A stretch of DNA of 64,000 nucleotides from Natrinema sp. SYSU A 869 (GTDB lineage: Archaea; Halobacteriota; Halobacteria; Halobacteriales; Natrialbaceae), in NCBI RefSeq assembly GCF_019879105.1, contig NZ_CP082248.1, positions 1-64,000 on the forward strand, written 5' to 3'. Positions 53,552-63,352 of the stretch are shown here, one piece after another. The notes beneath the pieces were generated by a model. It made no database searches. It saw only the letters and a list, made by a program, of their open reading frames with translations, and was not told the DNA's origin. Numbering within the stretch: position 1 is the first letter of the stretch; every line of letters starts with the position of its first letter. Both the position numbers and the translations under genes were made by a program.

Positions 53552-53837
53552 CGGTATCTTCTGTGACACCCCACTAAACAATAAGCGTAGACGTGATAAA
53601 TGACAGGAGATTATAAACCTCAGCGAGCACGACTACAGTGCATAGCGGAAGCGTGACAGAACGGCTTATGCTGTCTCTGCCAAAAACCTCCGCCGCGGCC
53701 GTGACGACTTAATCGATCTGTTAGCCGAGGCAGTCGTTGGGGTTCGACTCTCAATCCGCTTATTACCTTGCCAACAGTAATAGTGATACATATATAATTG
53801 GATCTATAGCGAAAATATTCCGGGACTCCCAGCTATC

Positions 53838-54186
53838 GTGACGATAGTTATGTGGGGACCATGGGTAATTTTCGTTAGACTCGCGATGAACTCCCTCCTT
53901 CCGGAGACGGCACTGGTCATCTCCTACGTGATCGGGATCAGTCAGAAAACACCGACAGACGTGGTCTCTGCTGGCTTGTTCTCCGCTGCACTCGTTGACA
54001 TTCGGGGGCATAACCCTATACGCAGCGCTTGCGAGGGGTGATACTGTGATCGTGGCGACCATTAGCGCCCTTTATTTCATCGTCGTAGCGGTCATCGCAG
54101 TCATCTTCTTGAAAGAATCCCTGCAGATGACCGATGCAGTGGGAATTCTATCGGTTAGGATCGCTATCGCGTTGATTGCGAAGTAG
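53838..54186 (+). pseudogene. EamA/DMT-family transporter remnant
   Basis: IVMWGPWVIFVRLAMNSLLP, VISYVIG, AGLFSAA, then in another frame TFGGITLYAALARGDTVIVA and TISALYFIVVAVIAVIFLKE then SLQMTDAVGI. This is one four-to-five-helix EamA repeat with a frame break near 53998. The second repeat is absent. A separate C-terminal EamA piece on the other strand is at 57235. Confidence 0.65.
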
Positions 54187-54947
54187 CTGCGTTCACGGAC
54201 GAGTACAACCGGGGCGCATGAATACTGGAAAACTCATAGTGAAAAATATCTTATTTGTCGGGTTCTCGAATCTCGCAAACCATTCGAGTTCTCTGACTAG
54301 GGTAGTGATGAGACCTCGATTTCGATGCGAACGCAACGCGGTAGTCGTTCTGACTGCTCCCAGCAATAGTCCGATATCCGCCTGTGGGTAGTGGCTGGTG
54401 ATCGGGTGAAAACCATCTCATGTCGACACCGGCAGCCAGTACGGTATCTGGAATGCGACGTTAATCCGGAGACAGTATCCCAGGTATGCACTTCTCAAGC
54501 GGGGCGACTCGTGAGGAGTCCCGAACGCATAGCGTGACTCCCTGTTCTCTTCCAGAAAGCTGATCGCGAGAGGAATTAGGTTAGGCTAGCTGTGCCGATT
54601 ATCTGTCCATCTCTCGGTAGTTTTCGTCGATAGCTCGTTCATCAGCACTCTCTTTGGCGACCGTATTGCGTATGACTATGGCGAGCGGCACTATTTTACA
54701 CGCCCTATATTACATCTATACGTTTGTAATCATAGGCGCCCCTGTCTATAGGCACCAAATATCGAGCGGAGCGGGCTTAACGGAGATGCTATGTTCGCAG
54801 GAGAGGACAACCTCTCGCTTGTGATTCTGCCTGCGAGGCTAAATTCAGTACCTCACAAGACATCTTCAGCTGAGCCGGTTTGAAGCCTGAGTTCCGTCGT
54901 CGGTCACAGTAATCGGTTTGATTCTTCTCAACGATCGGTGAGGAGCT

Positions 54948-54993
54948 GTCGCTGTCGGCAGCGGTTAGCCGCCGACGCGACAGCGTTGCCACT
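54948..54993. repeat. Diverged copy of the ISH3/MITE hairpin
   Basis: Matches 21531-21576 and the corresponding IS bases in the pattern GTCGCTGTCGGC-GC---GCCGCCGACGCGACAG-GT-GCCACT, with several substitutions. The ends CAGTTAATC are not seen, so it is an old fragment of the same IS family. Confidence 0.5.
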
Positions 54994-55644
54994 TGGGATA
55001 GGGCGTACTTGGTCGGTGGTTAGCGGTGAAACTGATCGTTCGGTGGCCGATTTACGGGGACGGCCCGACGTACTCAGGATCAACGACAGTGCACATCCGC
55101 CACCAGTAATTGCCAATCTGAATCACTGGCTGATCAACCACAACGCATCTGGTATCTTATTAGTTTGGTTGTCAATCGGGCGTAGCGCGTCTCCATGGAT
55201 CCCACTGCGATTATGTTTCGAGTCTGATGGCAAATCACTTAGTTACATTCGAAAGCTCTGTAGAAGAGATTCGGACGCTCTCATCGGGAGGAGTGTCCGC
55301 TCTCCAGCGTCGATCGAGTCGTCATAACCGCTCTGACGATCGCTTTCGGTGTGCAAATCATAAGGCCCTCTTGGTACGAGTTCATCCGACTACCAGCGAA
55401 AGCGAGAGTCAGACCCGAGACGGGAACCCCGTGCAGATGGGCGCACGCACCGGATTGCCGTGCAAACGTCATCGACATGTCCCGTTCGGAACGCGAGCGG
55501 GACCGTGTTTGACGGCACGAACCCACCAGACAAGGAACAAGATCGGACACATCGTCTCTGTGTGCTGTATCCGTTATTTGGCTGTCTATCTATCGATACC
55601 GTGACCGGTCATATAATGGGTTTCTATATAACTGGTCAACCCTT

Positions 55645-55650
55645 TTTATA
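55645..55650 (+). promoter_or_regulatory. TATA box of the second oxygenase
   Basis: TTTATA inside CCCTTTTTATAGC, about 26 nt before ATG 55674. It supports transcription of this gene as a leaderless mRNA in spite of the missing Rieske cluster. Confidence 0.55.
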
Positions 55651-55673
55651 GCTTCTCTCGATTATGCGACTGC

Positions 55674-56684
55674 ATGACGCAGTGGAAAGAGACCCAGACG
55701 AAGCCAGTTAGTTCAGACATCACAGAGAAATCGAACGCGCTACCGGCGAAGTACTTCACCGAAGACGATATATTCGAACTCGAAAAGGATAAGATCTTCG
55801 GGCAGTACTGGGTCTACGCGGGCCATTCGAATAGTATCAGTGAACCAGGTCAGTTTTTCACCCGAGACATCGGTGGTCGGAACCTGGTCGTTGTCCGGGA
55901 CAAAAATGGCGAGGCGCGTGCCTTCGAGAACTTTTCGGCCCACGATGGCTCGGCGATCGTAGACGATACGCCGATGACCGATCCCGAACGTATCGATCCG
56001 GACGAACTCGAGGAAGCAGACGATATTCACGTCGACAGCATCGGGCCGCTGCTCTTCGTGAACCTGAGTGACGATCCGATGCCACTAGCTGAGCAGGCCG
56101 GCGTGATGAAAGACCGACTCGAGGCGCTCCCGCTGGGGGAGTACGAACACGCAACTCGGATCGTCTCGGAGGTCGAGTGTAACTGGAAGGTGTTCGCGAG
56201 CAACTACTCGGAGTGCGATCACTGCCAGGCTAACCATCAGGACTGGATCAAAGGCATCTCGCTCAACGAGTCCGAACTCGAGGTCAACGATTACCACTGG
56301 GTGCTTCACTACACCCACGCCGAAGACGTCGAGGACGAGATGCGCATCCACGACGAACACGAGGCACAGTTCCACTACTTCTGGCCGAACTTCACGGTCA
56401 ACATGTACGGGACCGCCGACGGCTACGGCACCTACATCATCGATCCCATCGACACTGGTCGCTTCCGTCTGATCGCGGATTACTATTTCGAAGATCCGGA
56501 CCTCTCCGAGGAAGAGCGAGAGTTCGTCCGGACGAGTCGCCAACTCCAAGAAGAAGACTTCGAACTGGTCGAGCGCCAGTGGAACGGACTCAAAACGGGC
56601 GCGCTCGCACAGGCCCAACTCGGCCCCAACGAACACACCGTCCACAAGTTCCACCAGCTCGCACAGGACGCGTATAACTCGTAA
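55674..56684 (+). CDS. Rieske-cluster-deficient paralog of the oxygenase at 50972
   Basis: 336 residues. N-terminus similar to the first copy (SSDITEKSNALPAKYFTE, GQYWVYAGHSNSISEPGQFF). The first Rieske motif is NFSAHDGSAIVDDTP (Cys to Ser, Arg to Asp; His kept). The segment with the second motif is replaced by ERIDPDELEEADD, a net loss of 41 residues. From HVDSIGPLLFVNLSDDPMPL on, it is almost identical to the first copy, including NYSECDHCQANHQDW. It can bind the mononuclear iron but not a 2Fe-2S cluster. The frame is clean and a good promoter is present, so it may be a subunit of mixed oligomers or a protein with altered chemistry rather than debris. Confidence 0.85.
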   Translation: MTQWKETQTKPVSSDITEKSNALPAKYFTEDDIFELEKDKIFGQYWVYAGHSNSISEPGQFFTRDIGGRNLVVVRDKNGEARAFENFSAHDGSAIVDDTPMTDPERIDPDELEEADDIHVDSIGPLLFVNLSDDPMPLAEQAGVMKDRLEALPLGEYEHATRIVSEVECNWKVFASNYSECDHCQANHQDWIKGISLNESELEVNDYHWVLHYTHAEDVEDEMRIHDEHEAQFHYFWPNFTVNMYGTADGYGTYIIDPIDTGRFRLIADYYFEDPDLSEEEREFVRTSRQLQEEDFELVERQWNGLKTGALAQAQLGPNEHTVHKFHQLAQDAYNS

Positions 56685-57234
56685 TAACCGACAACCCTGA
56701 TTTTCGGGGTGTCGAGTGGGAGCGGGGAGAAACATGACAGAGAGCGGATGGCGATCGGGCGTCGGTACGCCGTAGACCGAAACGAACGTAAACTCCGTCC
56801 TTGAGTCCACGTTCATATCGATATCCGTCGCGAGGAGACGTCCACCGGACAGCGTGTTCCCCGCACGCATCGTAGTACTAGTTGAGTGCACCTCAGTCAG
56901 GCATCCGCATCTAGATTTCCCAGCGCTCGGACGTGCCTGCCACGTGGAGTAGACTGGTGTCCAATTGGCTCTGTTGAAATTCTCGTCTGTAGATACAAAC
57001 TCTCGTGGAAACACCGCTCACTATAGGTACATGTGTAACACGGAAAGAACTCCAGATCGATCGAGTTAGGCCGATTAGTACAGATGGGGGTGTAACGGGT
57101 TGAAATTAAACCAATCTCAGCACTACAAAGAATGACACAGCGAGGAGCGTCCTACTTCTCCGTGTTGAGAACATGCTTTAATTTGCTTCTATCCGGCAGT
57201 ACCGACTCACACACGATGATTGTATAGCGCCGAT
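56685..57234. other. Intergenic, no gene seen
   Basis: 550 bp downstream of the second oxygenase. No conserved frame found; T-rich tracts are few, so no clear terminator. Confidence 0.4.
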
Positions 57235-57352
57235 CTATCGAGTAACTAGGACGATACCAATGACGGCGAACACGATTCCAGCAAATTTCGTTATTGTAAC
57301 ATCGTCTCCGAGGACGACCATACCGATGATAGCCGCGACCACCAGCGATCAA
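57235..57352 (-). pseudogene. EamA/DMT transporter C-terminal remnant
   Basis: SLVVAAIIGMVVLGDDVTIT, KFAGIVFAVIGIVLVTR and stop at 57235. It is the last helix pair of an EamA transporter (E/D-T--K--G--L---G--L pattern). An upstream stop (TGA) and absence of the other helices mark it as a remnant. 57353-57688 holds nothing I recognise apart from the promoter region of the next gene. Confidence 0.55.
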
Positions 57353-57688
57353 CAAGTTTGACGGAGAACTCACGAAACTGTGAGCCGATCTCGCCTGATC
57401 GTCGAGATGCTCTGTCTGCTGCCACCGCCACGAAAATGAGAGGCTGCGAGCACATCTCGACTGCCAGTGCTGATCCCTCTATGCTCAAGCTGTCATCCGT
57501 CCAATTAAAAGGAGCCATTTTGACTCCTCGTGCCAACATTCCAATGCGAGTATATGGTGAAAGACAGATATGTAGAACGCATCCTTCCCACCAACGGTTG
57601 GGATTTTCACATCTTGAGTTTTAACCGGTATTATAAACATTGAATATAAATATGGTCCGCTCGCAGGTAACAGTGGAGATATCGATCA

Positions 57689-58851
57689 ATGTCCATGAAT
57701 GCCGTCGTTTACAAAGGCGAACGCGAGGTAGCAGTCGAAGAAGTCGAGCAACCCCAGATCGAGCACCCGAACGATGTCGTGATCGACATCACGACGTCGT
57801 GCATCTGCGGGTCCGATCTACACATGTACGAGGGCGGACGGCCGCGGAGTCAGGGATCGTATTCGGGCACGAGAACATGGGTATCGTGACCGAGGTCGGC
57901 GACGCGGTGAGTTCCCTCGAGGTGGGCGACCGCGTCGTCGCGCCGTTTAACGTCGCCTGTGGCTTCTGTGAGAACTGTGAGAACGGCTACACGGGCTTCT
58001 GTACGAACGTCAACCCCGGATTCGCCGGCGGCGCGTACGGGTACGTCGCGATGGGGCCATACCAAGGCGGTCAGGCCGAGAAACTCCGCATTCCGTACGC
58101 GGACTTCAATGCGCTCAAACTGCCTGACGGGGACGAGCACGAGGATTCGTTTGCACTGCTCGCGGACATCTTCCCGACCGGCTGGCACGGCACGGAACTC
58201 GCCAACCTCCAGTCCGGTGACTCCGTCGCTATCTATGGCGCCGGTCCGGTGGGCCTGATGGCGGCCTACAGCGCCAAGCTCAAGGGTGCCGCGGAGATTT
58301 ACGTCGTCGACCGCGTTCCCAGCCGCCTCGAACTGGCTGAGGAACACTGCGACGCGACGCCGATCAACTTCGAGGAGGGAGATCCGGTCGAACAGATCAA
58401 AGACATCCACGGCGGCGGCGTCGACAAGGGCGTTGACGCCGTCGGATATCAGGCCATCGATCCAGATAAGGAAGGTGACGGCGCGTATGACCCTGCTCGC
58501 GAGAACCCGGCTGTCGTCATCAACAACCTCATTCGGACGGTCCGCCCGACCGGTGAACTCGGGATTCCGGGTCTGTACGTCCCCGAAGACCCCGGAGCAC
58601 CGGACGACATGGCCTCACAGGGACGTCTTGGCATCGACTTTGGCCTCCTTTTCGAGAAGGGGCAGGCGCTCGGTACCGGTCAGTGCAACGTCAAGGAGTA
58701 CAACCGCGAACTCCGCGACATGATTATCGAAGGGCGTGCCGATCCCAGCTGGGCCGTCTCGCACCGCGTCGACCTAGAGGACGCGCCGGAGATGTACGAG
58801 AAGTTCGACAACCGCGAGGAAGGCGTCACGAAGGTCCTGCTGGAACCGTAA
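57689..58851 (+). CDS. fdhA: Glutathione-independent formaldehyde dehydrogenase-like zinc MDR enzyme (one-base frame break)
   Basis: 387 residues when restored. Zn-dependent MDR: VVYKGEREVAVEEVEQP, TTSCICGSDLHMYEG, then in the next frame RTAAESGIVFGHENMGIV (GHE motif), structural-zinc Cys set ACGFCENCENGYTGFC, NPGFAGGAYGYVAMGPYQGG, ADIFPTGWHGTELANLQSGD, VAIYGAGPVGLMAAYSAKLK (NAD site). The long insertion around GGAYGYV and the ADIFPTGWHG motif are those of Pseudomonas-type formaldehyde dehydrogenase/dismutase, which keeps NAD tightly bound. The break is at 57835 (GGC-GGAC, one C short). It would oxidise formaldehyde released by the oxygenase to formate. Confidence 0.88.
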
Positions 58852-59093
58852 CCCTCGCGCGATCAGACGCCTCCGTTTTAGCGTGACTACGTCGCTCTGA
58901 GTCATGTGGTAGCAGATCACTCACACAGAGTTTTTCGTACCTAGACGGCTGGACGCAAGGGACCGAGTACGAGACGTGGACGAGTACCCGAGTACGACGC
59001 GAACCGGACAGTAACCGGCGATGGATCAACGTCGGCTGTGAGGCTTCTGCGGGCGCTGGAATGACCAGCGAAGGGATCGGATCCGGACGGAGA

Positions 59094-60224
59094 TCAAGCG
59101 GATCCGCGGGGGAAGGGATCGGTAGAGTACTCTTCGGTCTGTTCGTCGGATGCCGCCAGACAGCCGTCGAGTTCATCGGTTACGGCCGCTTCATCGAGGT
59201 CGCTACCGATGAACACTAGCCGCGTCGCCGGATCATCATGGCCCCATTCGCCGATCGGGCCAGCCTGGACAGACGGACCGGCTTGACTCACCCCGAGAAC
59301 CGTCTCTGGGCGACTCGCTACCCACACGAACCCTTTCGCGCGGATGATCTCGCTGTCCCAGTCGTCGAGCCACGCGTCGAACCGTTCAGGGTGGAAAGGA
59401 CGCTCTCGCCGATAGACGAACGACCCGACTCCGTGTGCCTCGGCCGCCGAGACGGCATCGCCACCGTGGTCGTGACCCGGATCCTCGTTTGCTGCTTCTC
59501 CCGACAGGGCTCGTTTCCAGCCTTGCTGCCGCCGCGCCGCTTCGAAGTCGAACGATCCGGTGTCGAGAACGTCACTCGGGTCGACATCGCTGTACGTCGT
59601 TCGATGAAGCGTCGCGCGCGGCTGGAGTTCGCGGATGGCGGCCTCAATAGACTCCCGCGCATCGTCGGGTACCATATCGCACTTGTTCAGCAGCAACACG
59701 TCGCAGAACTCGATCTGGTCGACTAACACCTCGGTCAACGGGCGTTCCGGGTCCGGGGCAGCATCCGGGAGGGATTCTTCGGAATCGAACGCTTTCCAGA
59801 ACCCGTAGGCGTCGACGACCGAAACTGTCGTATCGAGGCGGAACCGGTCCGGAAGGCTGTCTTCTTTTGTCCCCTCCGTGAGCGTACGAGCGATGGGAAC
59901 CGGTTCGCTGATTCCTGACGCCTCGACGACGAGGTGGTCGAACGAGCGCTCCTCGGCCAACCGCGTCGATTGAGCGATGAGGTCGTCCTGGAGCCGACAG
60001 CAGATACACCCGTTCGAGAGGTCGACGACACTCTTCTCCGTCTCGTCGGCGATTAACTCCGCGTCGACGTTGACCTCGCCCATGTCGTTGACGATGACGG
60101 CGATTCGCCTATCGCCGGGATTGTTCAGCAGTCGGTTGACTAGCGTCGTTTTGCCTGCACCCAGCGGTCCGCTGATAACAGTGATCGGAATCTCGGATGA
60201 AGATGTGACCATACCGTATGGCAT
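59094..60224 (-). CDS. COG0523 (CobW/G3E) GTPase, metal chaperone
   Basis: 376 residues. Walker A ISGPLGAGKTTLVNRLLN, the zinc-binding CxCC in LSNGCICCRLQDDLI, VVEASGISEPVPIARTL, NKCD in VLLLNKCDMVPDD, and a His-rich DPGHDHGGDA insert before the C-terminal CobW_C domain (VYRRERPFHPERFDAWLDDW). Such GTPases deliver metals (Zn, Co, Fe) to client enzymes. Beside a zinc-dependent formaldehyde dehydrogenase and PurU, it could load one of them. MVTSSS at 60212 is an equally good start. Confidence 0.88.
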   Translation of the reverse strand: MPYGMVTSSSEIPITVISGPLGAGKTTLVNRLLNNPGDRRIAVIVNDMGEVNVDAELIADETEKSVVDLSNGCICCRLQDDLIAQSTRLAEERSFDHLVVEASGISEPVPIARTLTEGTKEDSLPDRFRLDTTVSVVDAYGFWKAFDSEESLPDAAPDPERPLTEVLVDQIEFCDVLLLNKCDMVPDDARESIEAAIRELQPRATLHRTTYSDVDPSDVLDTGSFDFEAARRQQGWKRALSGEAANEDPGHDHGGDAVSAAEAHGVGSFVYRRERPFHPERFDAWLDDWDSEIIRAKGFVWVASRPETVLGVSQAGPSVQAGPIGEWGHDDPATRLVFIGSDLDEAAVTDELDGCLAASDEQTEEYSTDPFPRGSA

Positions 60225-60521
60225 CTCGTGTCGACGTCTAATGAATCTCCCGTCATCACCGAGAGTGATGGTTCGTGGCCCCCTACAATATCGACGATAC
60301 AGAGGCCGTTATTGCAGTTTTATGTTCATGATTGGCGTCGCGGTCGGAACGAGGACACGTCCGCTACAGACTCGCTCGCACCGTCCACAACAGATTATTT
60401 ACTTGATGTGTTGCGGAGAACTGGAAAACGTGCCGGTTCGTCTAGCGCAATACGGGAAAGAAATCACTCTCTCGTCGCCTCTGCGACGGACCCCGTGGTC
60501 AAGCTTGAAAGGCGCCGCGAG

Positions 60522-61498
60522 TCAGTCATCCGCCGTCGCCGTCTCGTCCGTTTCGTCGCCAGCCACCGCGTCGAAGCCGTCGACCGGCTGGTCGGGGATC
60601 AGCCGGTTAAGTTCCTGGGGAGCGCCGAGCTGCGTGTCGGTCTCGTCGGGATTTCGAGTTCGGTGCGTCCGAACTGCACGGAGAGCTCTTCGTCGAGATG
60701 GAGCTTCATCGCTTCGAGAAGGGCCTCGGCTTCGAGCGGTTGGCCGAGCCGCTTGAGGTCTGCCTCCGTGGCATCCGAAGGGACGTTGAACGACCGCTGG
60801 GTGATGATTGGGCCCTGGTCGAGATCGGTGGTCACGTAGTGGGCGGAGACACCGGCGATGCGGGCTCCCTCTTCGAGAGCCTGTCTGTACGCAGCGGCAC
60901 CGGGGAATGCCGGGAGCAGACTCGGATGAACATTGATGATCCGACTCTCGTAGCGGAAGACGACTTCGGGCGAGAGGATGCGGATGTAGCGAGCCAGCGC
61001 GATCAGGTCGATGTCGTAGTCGGTAAGCAGGTCGAGCAGTTCTTCTTCGTTGGGAGCCCCCTTCTCGTCGCCGATATCGTGAAAGGGAACGTCGTACTGC
61101 GCCGCGAGCGGCTGAAGGTCGTCGTGGTTCCCGATGACTACCTCGATGTCCGCGTCCAGTTCGCCGCTGTTCCAGGCCTCGAGCAACGCTTCGAGGCAGT
61201 GACTCTCCTTGGTAACGAGGACGGCGATGGACTGGTTCTCGCAGTCGGACGGGAACCGAACCTGGACGTCAACCCCGAACCCGTCGCAGAGGTCCTCGAG
61301 GTCCTCCTGGAACTTCAGTTGGGTAGTGACCATCTCCGATGTATCGACCTCCATAGTCATCCGGAACGTACCGTCCCGAACGGCCTGGTCGAGGTCCACG
61401 ATGTTGGCGTTGCGCTCGAAGAGGAAGGAGGTCACCTCGGCGATGAGGCCCGTATCGTCTTCGCCCACGACCGTTATCTCAGTCCACTCGCGAGTCAT
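60522..61498 (-). CDS. purU: Formyltetrahydrofolate deformylase PurU (one-base frame break near the end)
   Basis: 325 residues when restored. N-terminal ACT domain: EITVVGEDDTGLIAEVTSFL, FERNANIVDLDQAV. Formyltransferase-like hydrolase domain: SIAVLVTKESHCLEALLEAW, IGNHDDLQPLAAQYDVPF, LIALARYIRILSPEVV, INVHPSLLPAFPGAAAY, AGVSAHYVTTDLDQGPIITQ (catalytic Asn, His and Asp: GNH, HPS, TTDLDQGP). It frees formate from 10-formyl-THF. At GGG 60648-60650 one base is missing; the restored tail is acidic (RLIPDQPVDGFDAVAGDETD and so on) and ends at 60522. Without it the protein ends LPRNLTG at 60599. It closes the folate branch from FolD to formate dehydrogenase. Confidence 0.93.
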
Positions 61499-61819
61499 AC
61501 CTGCATCCTCCGACTACTGCCGTCGGTCGTTCTACTCGTTTTCCATCGGTTCGATTCGAGAGAAGCTTTGCGTTCACGTAGCAGTGATCCGTAGTCCGCC
61601 GAAGCGGACGTCTCACTCTCTTTGAGAGGCATTCCGGACGTGACTTCCAGTCCTCCGGTAATTAACCTTGTTCCTCCTGAAACACGGGGGATACGATGTG
61701 TTTTCGGAGTCGCAATATGCCAATGAATTCTGACAACATGAGAAGGAAGACGTACGGTGTATGGGATACCGAGCGACAGCGGAAGTGCAGTCGCTCCAGG
61801 TAATGGTGCGCCGAAGCGG
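61499..61819. other. Intergenic, no gene seen
   Basis: 321 bp upstream of purU and downstream of the alaX-like gene. No protein-like frame. It should contain the purU promoter. Confidence 0.4.
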
Positions 61820-63024
61820 CTACGCCTGCTCCCGCAGGTACTCGACGATGGTCGTCGGTTCCTCGTCCAACCCACCGCCCTGCGCAAAGGTCGAACCGCC
61901 GCCACCGCCACCGCCGAACTCCGCCGTGACATCGTCGATGATCTCGCTGGCGTCCGGTTCGCCCGTCGTCGCGACGACCATGAACGAACTACCGTTGACG
62001 CCGGTAAGTGCGATCACGTCCCCTGCGTCTCCAGCGAGTTTTCTGACTCGCTCGGAAACGTCGTTTGGACCCATCCCCTCGACTTCGCCGACTAGCCAGT
62101 CGTCACCGTTCTTCGATACGGCTTCGTCCGCCAGGGTCGTCAGGCGTTCCTCCAACAGACGCTCGTGTAACTGGTCGATCTCTTCCGTGAGAGAACCGTT
62201 CTCCTGTACGAGACTGGTAGCCCGTTCTGGAAGGTCATTGACGCTCGTATTCAGCACGTCCGCCGCACGTTCGGCGTTCTTTCTATCGTCGATCCGTGTC
62301 TGGATGGCCGTATGACCGACAGCGTACTCGACGCGGATGAGATCGGACCCTGGATTCGAGACGTCCAACACCGATATCGGCCCGATCTCATCGGTATTCT
62401 TCACGTGGGTACCACCGCAGGCCGCGATATCCCACTCGTCGATCTCGACCACGCGAACGGTATCAGACAATTCGCCGTCGTCAGTTACGTTGAACACCAC
62501 GTCGTCGCGCTGACGGGCGCGCTCACTGTCCATTTCTTCCCACGTGACGTTCCGCGAGTCCCAGACGACTTCGTTCACCATTCGCTCGAACGTGACAGCG
62601 TTTACGTCGTCCGGATTGTGATCAGTTTCGAAGTCCAGACGACCTTTCTCCGAACTGATATCGAATCCGCCGTATCCGGGGTCCTCGAACAGTTTCCGTC
62701 CTGCACCGTACATCAAGTGACTCGCCGTGTGCGCTCGCATGCAGTAGGTCCGGAACTCTTCGTCGATGCGACCCGTGACGGCCTCTCCCGCTTCGAAGCC
62801 AGGCACAGTCGCGAGGATATGGATGGTTTCCCCGTCTCGTTTTTGCACGTCGGTGACGTCAATACCGTCCAGAAATCCGTTGTCGGCCGGTTGTCCACCC
62901 CCTTCCGGGTAGAATACGTCCGGTCCAAACGGACCGCACGACCGTCGACGGACCGAACGGTCGCCTCGAACTCGGTCACGTATGGCTCTTGGGCCGCTAT
63001 ATTGTTCGTCGAGTCGGTGGCCAT
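61820..63024 (-). CDS. AlaX-type alanyl-tRNA editing protein with DHHA1 domain (one-base frame break)
   Basis: 401 residues when restored (ATG 63024). EPYVTEFEATVRSVDGRAVR, LDRTY then FYPEGGGQPADNGFLDGI in the next frame. Editing-site metal motif HTASHLMYGAG (HxxxH) with CGGTHVKNTDEIG (CxxxH), then the DHHA1 part GSLTEEIDQLHERLLEERLT and FGGGGGGGSTFAQGGGLDEE. Such proteins deacylate Ser- or Gly-tRNA-Ala. The break at AA 62913-62914 lacks one base. A Ser/Gly-tRNA-Ala editor in an island that produces glycine and serine is notable but may be coincidence. 63025-63352 between it and folC shows no gene. Confidence 0.85.
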
Positions 63025-63352
63025 AATGGGGATCTCGTCACACACTTTCATAAACAACACGGTGCCCGTAAAGCGTAAGACGCAGTTGGCCGACAGAGGG
63101 TTGCACTCTATCAAAAGATGCGACCGGTCGGCCAGCAGAGGCGGTGCGAAACGCGACTTCAGATCGGTGGCAGGACAAGGATGGCACCCCAACCTCGATA
63201 TATAAACCACACTACAAGCTGTGGATACGTGAGCAGTGCCGACCATGAATCGAGGGCTATTTTCTCGGTAGAGACACCTGATTGTGGACGCTAACCGGCC
63301 GAGATAGCGATGCGGCAACACATTAATACCGATACCGGTGTCCCTATTTGAC

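Larger units (their letters stand above)
54187..55673. other. Gene-poor stretch upstream of the second oxygenase
   Basis: 1487 bp. 54948-54993 resembles the hairpin part of the IS at 23926 (GTCGCTGTCGGC, then GCCGCCGACGCGACAG and TTGCCACT). I found no conserved protein on either strand; a frame at 55227-55604 is Arg/Ser-rich and unconvincing. TTTTTATAG at 55644-55652 is the promoter of the oxygenase. Confidence 0.45.
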
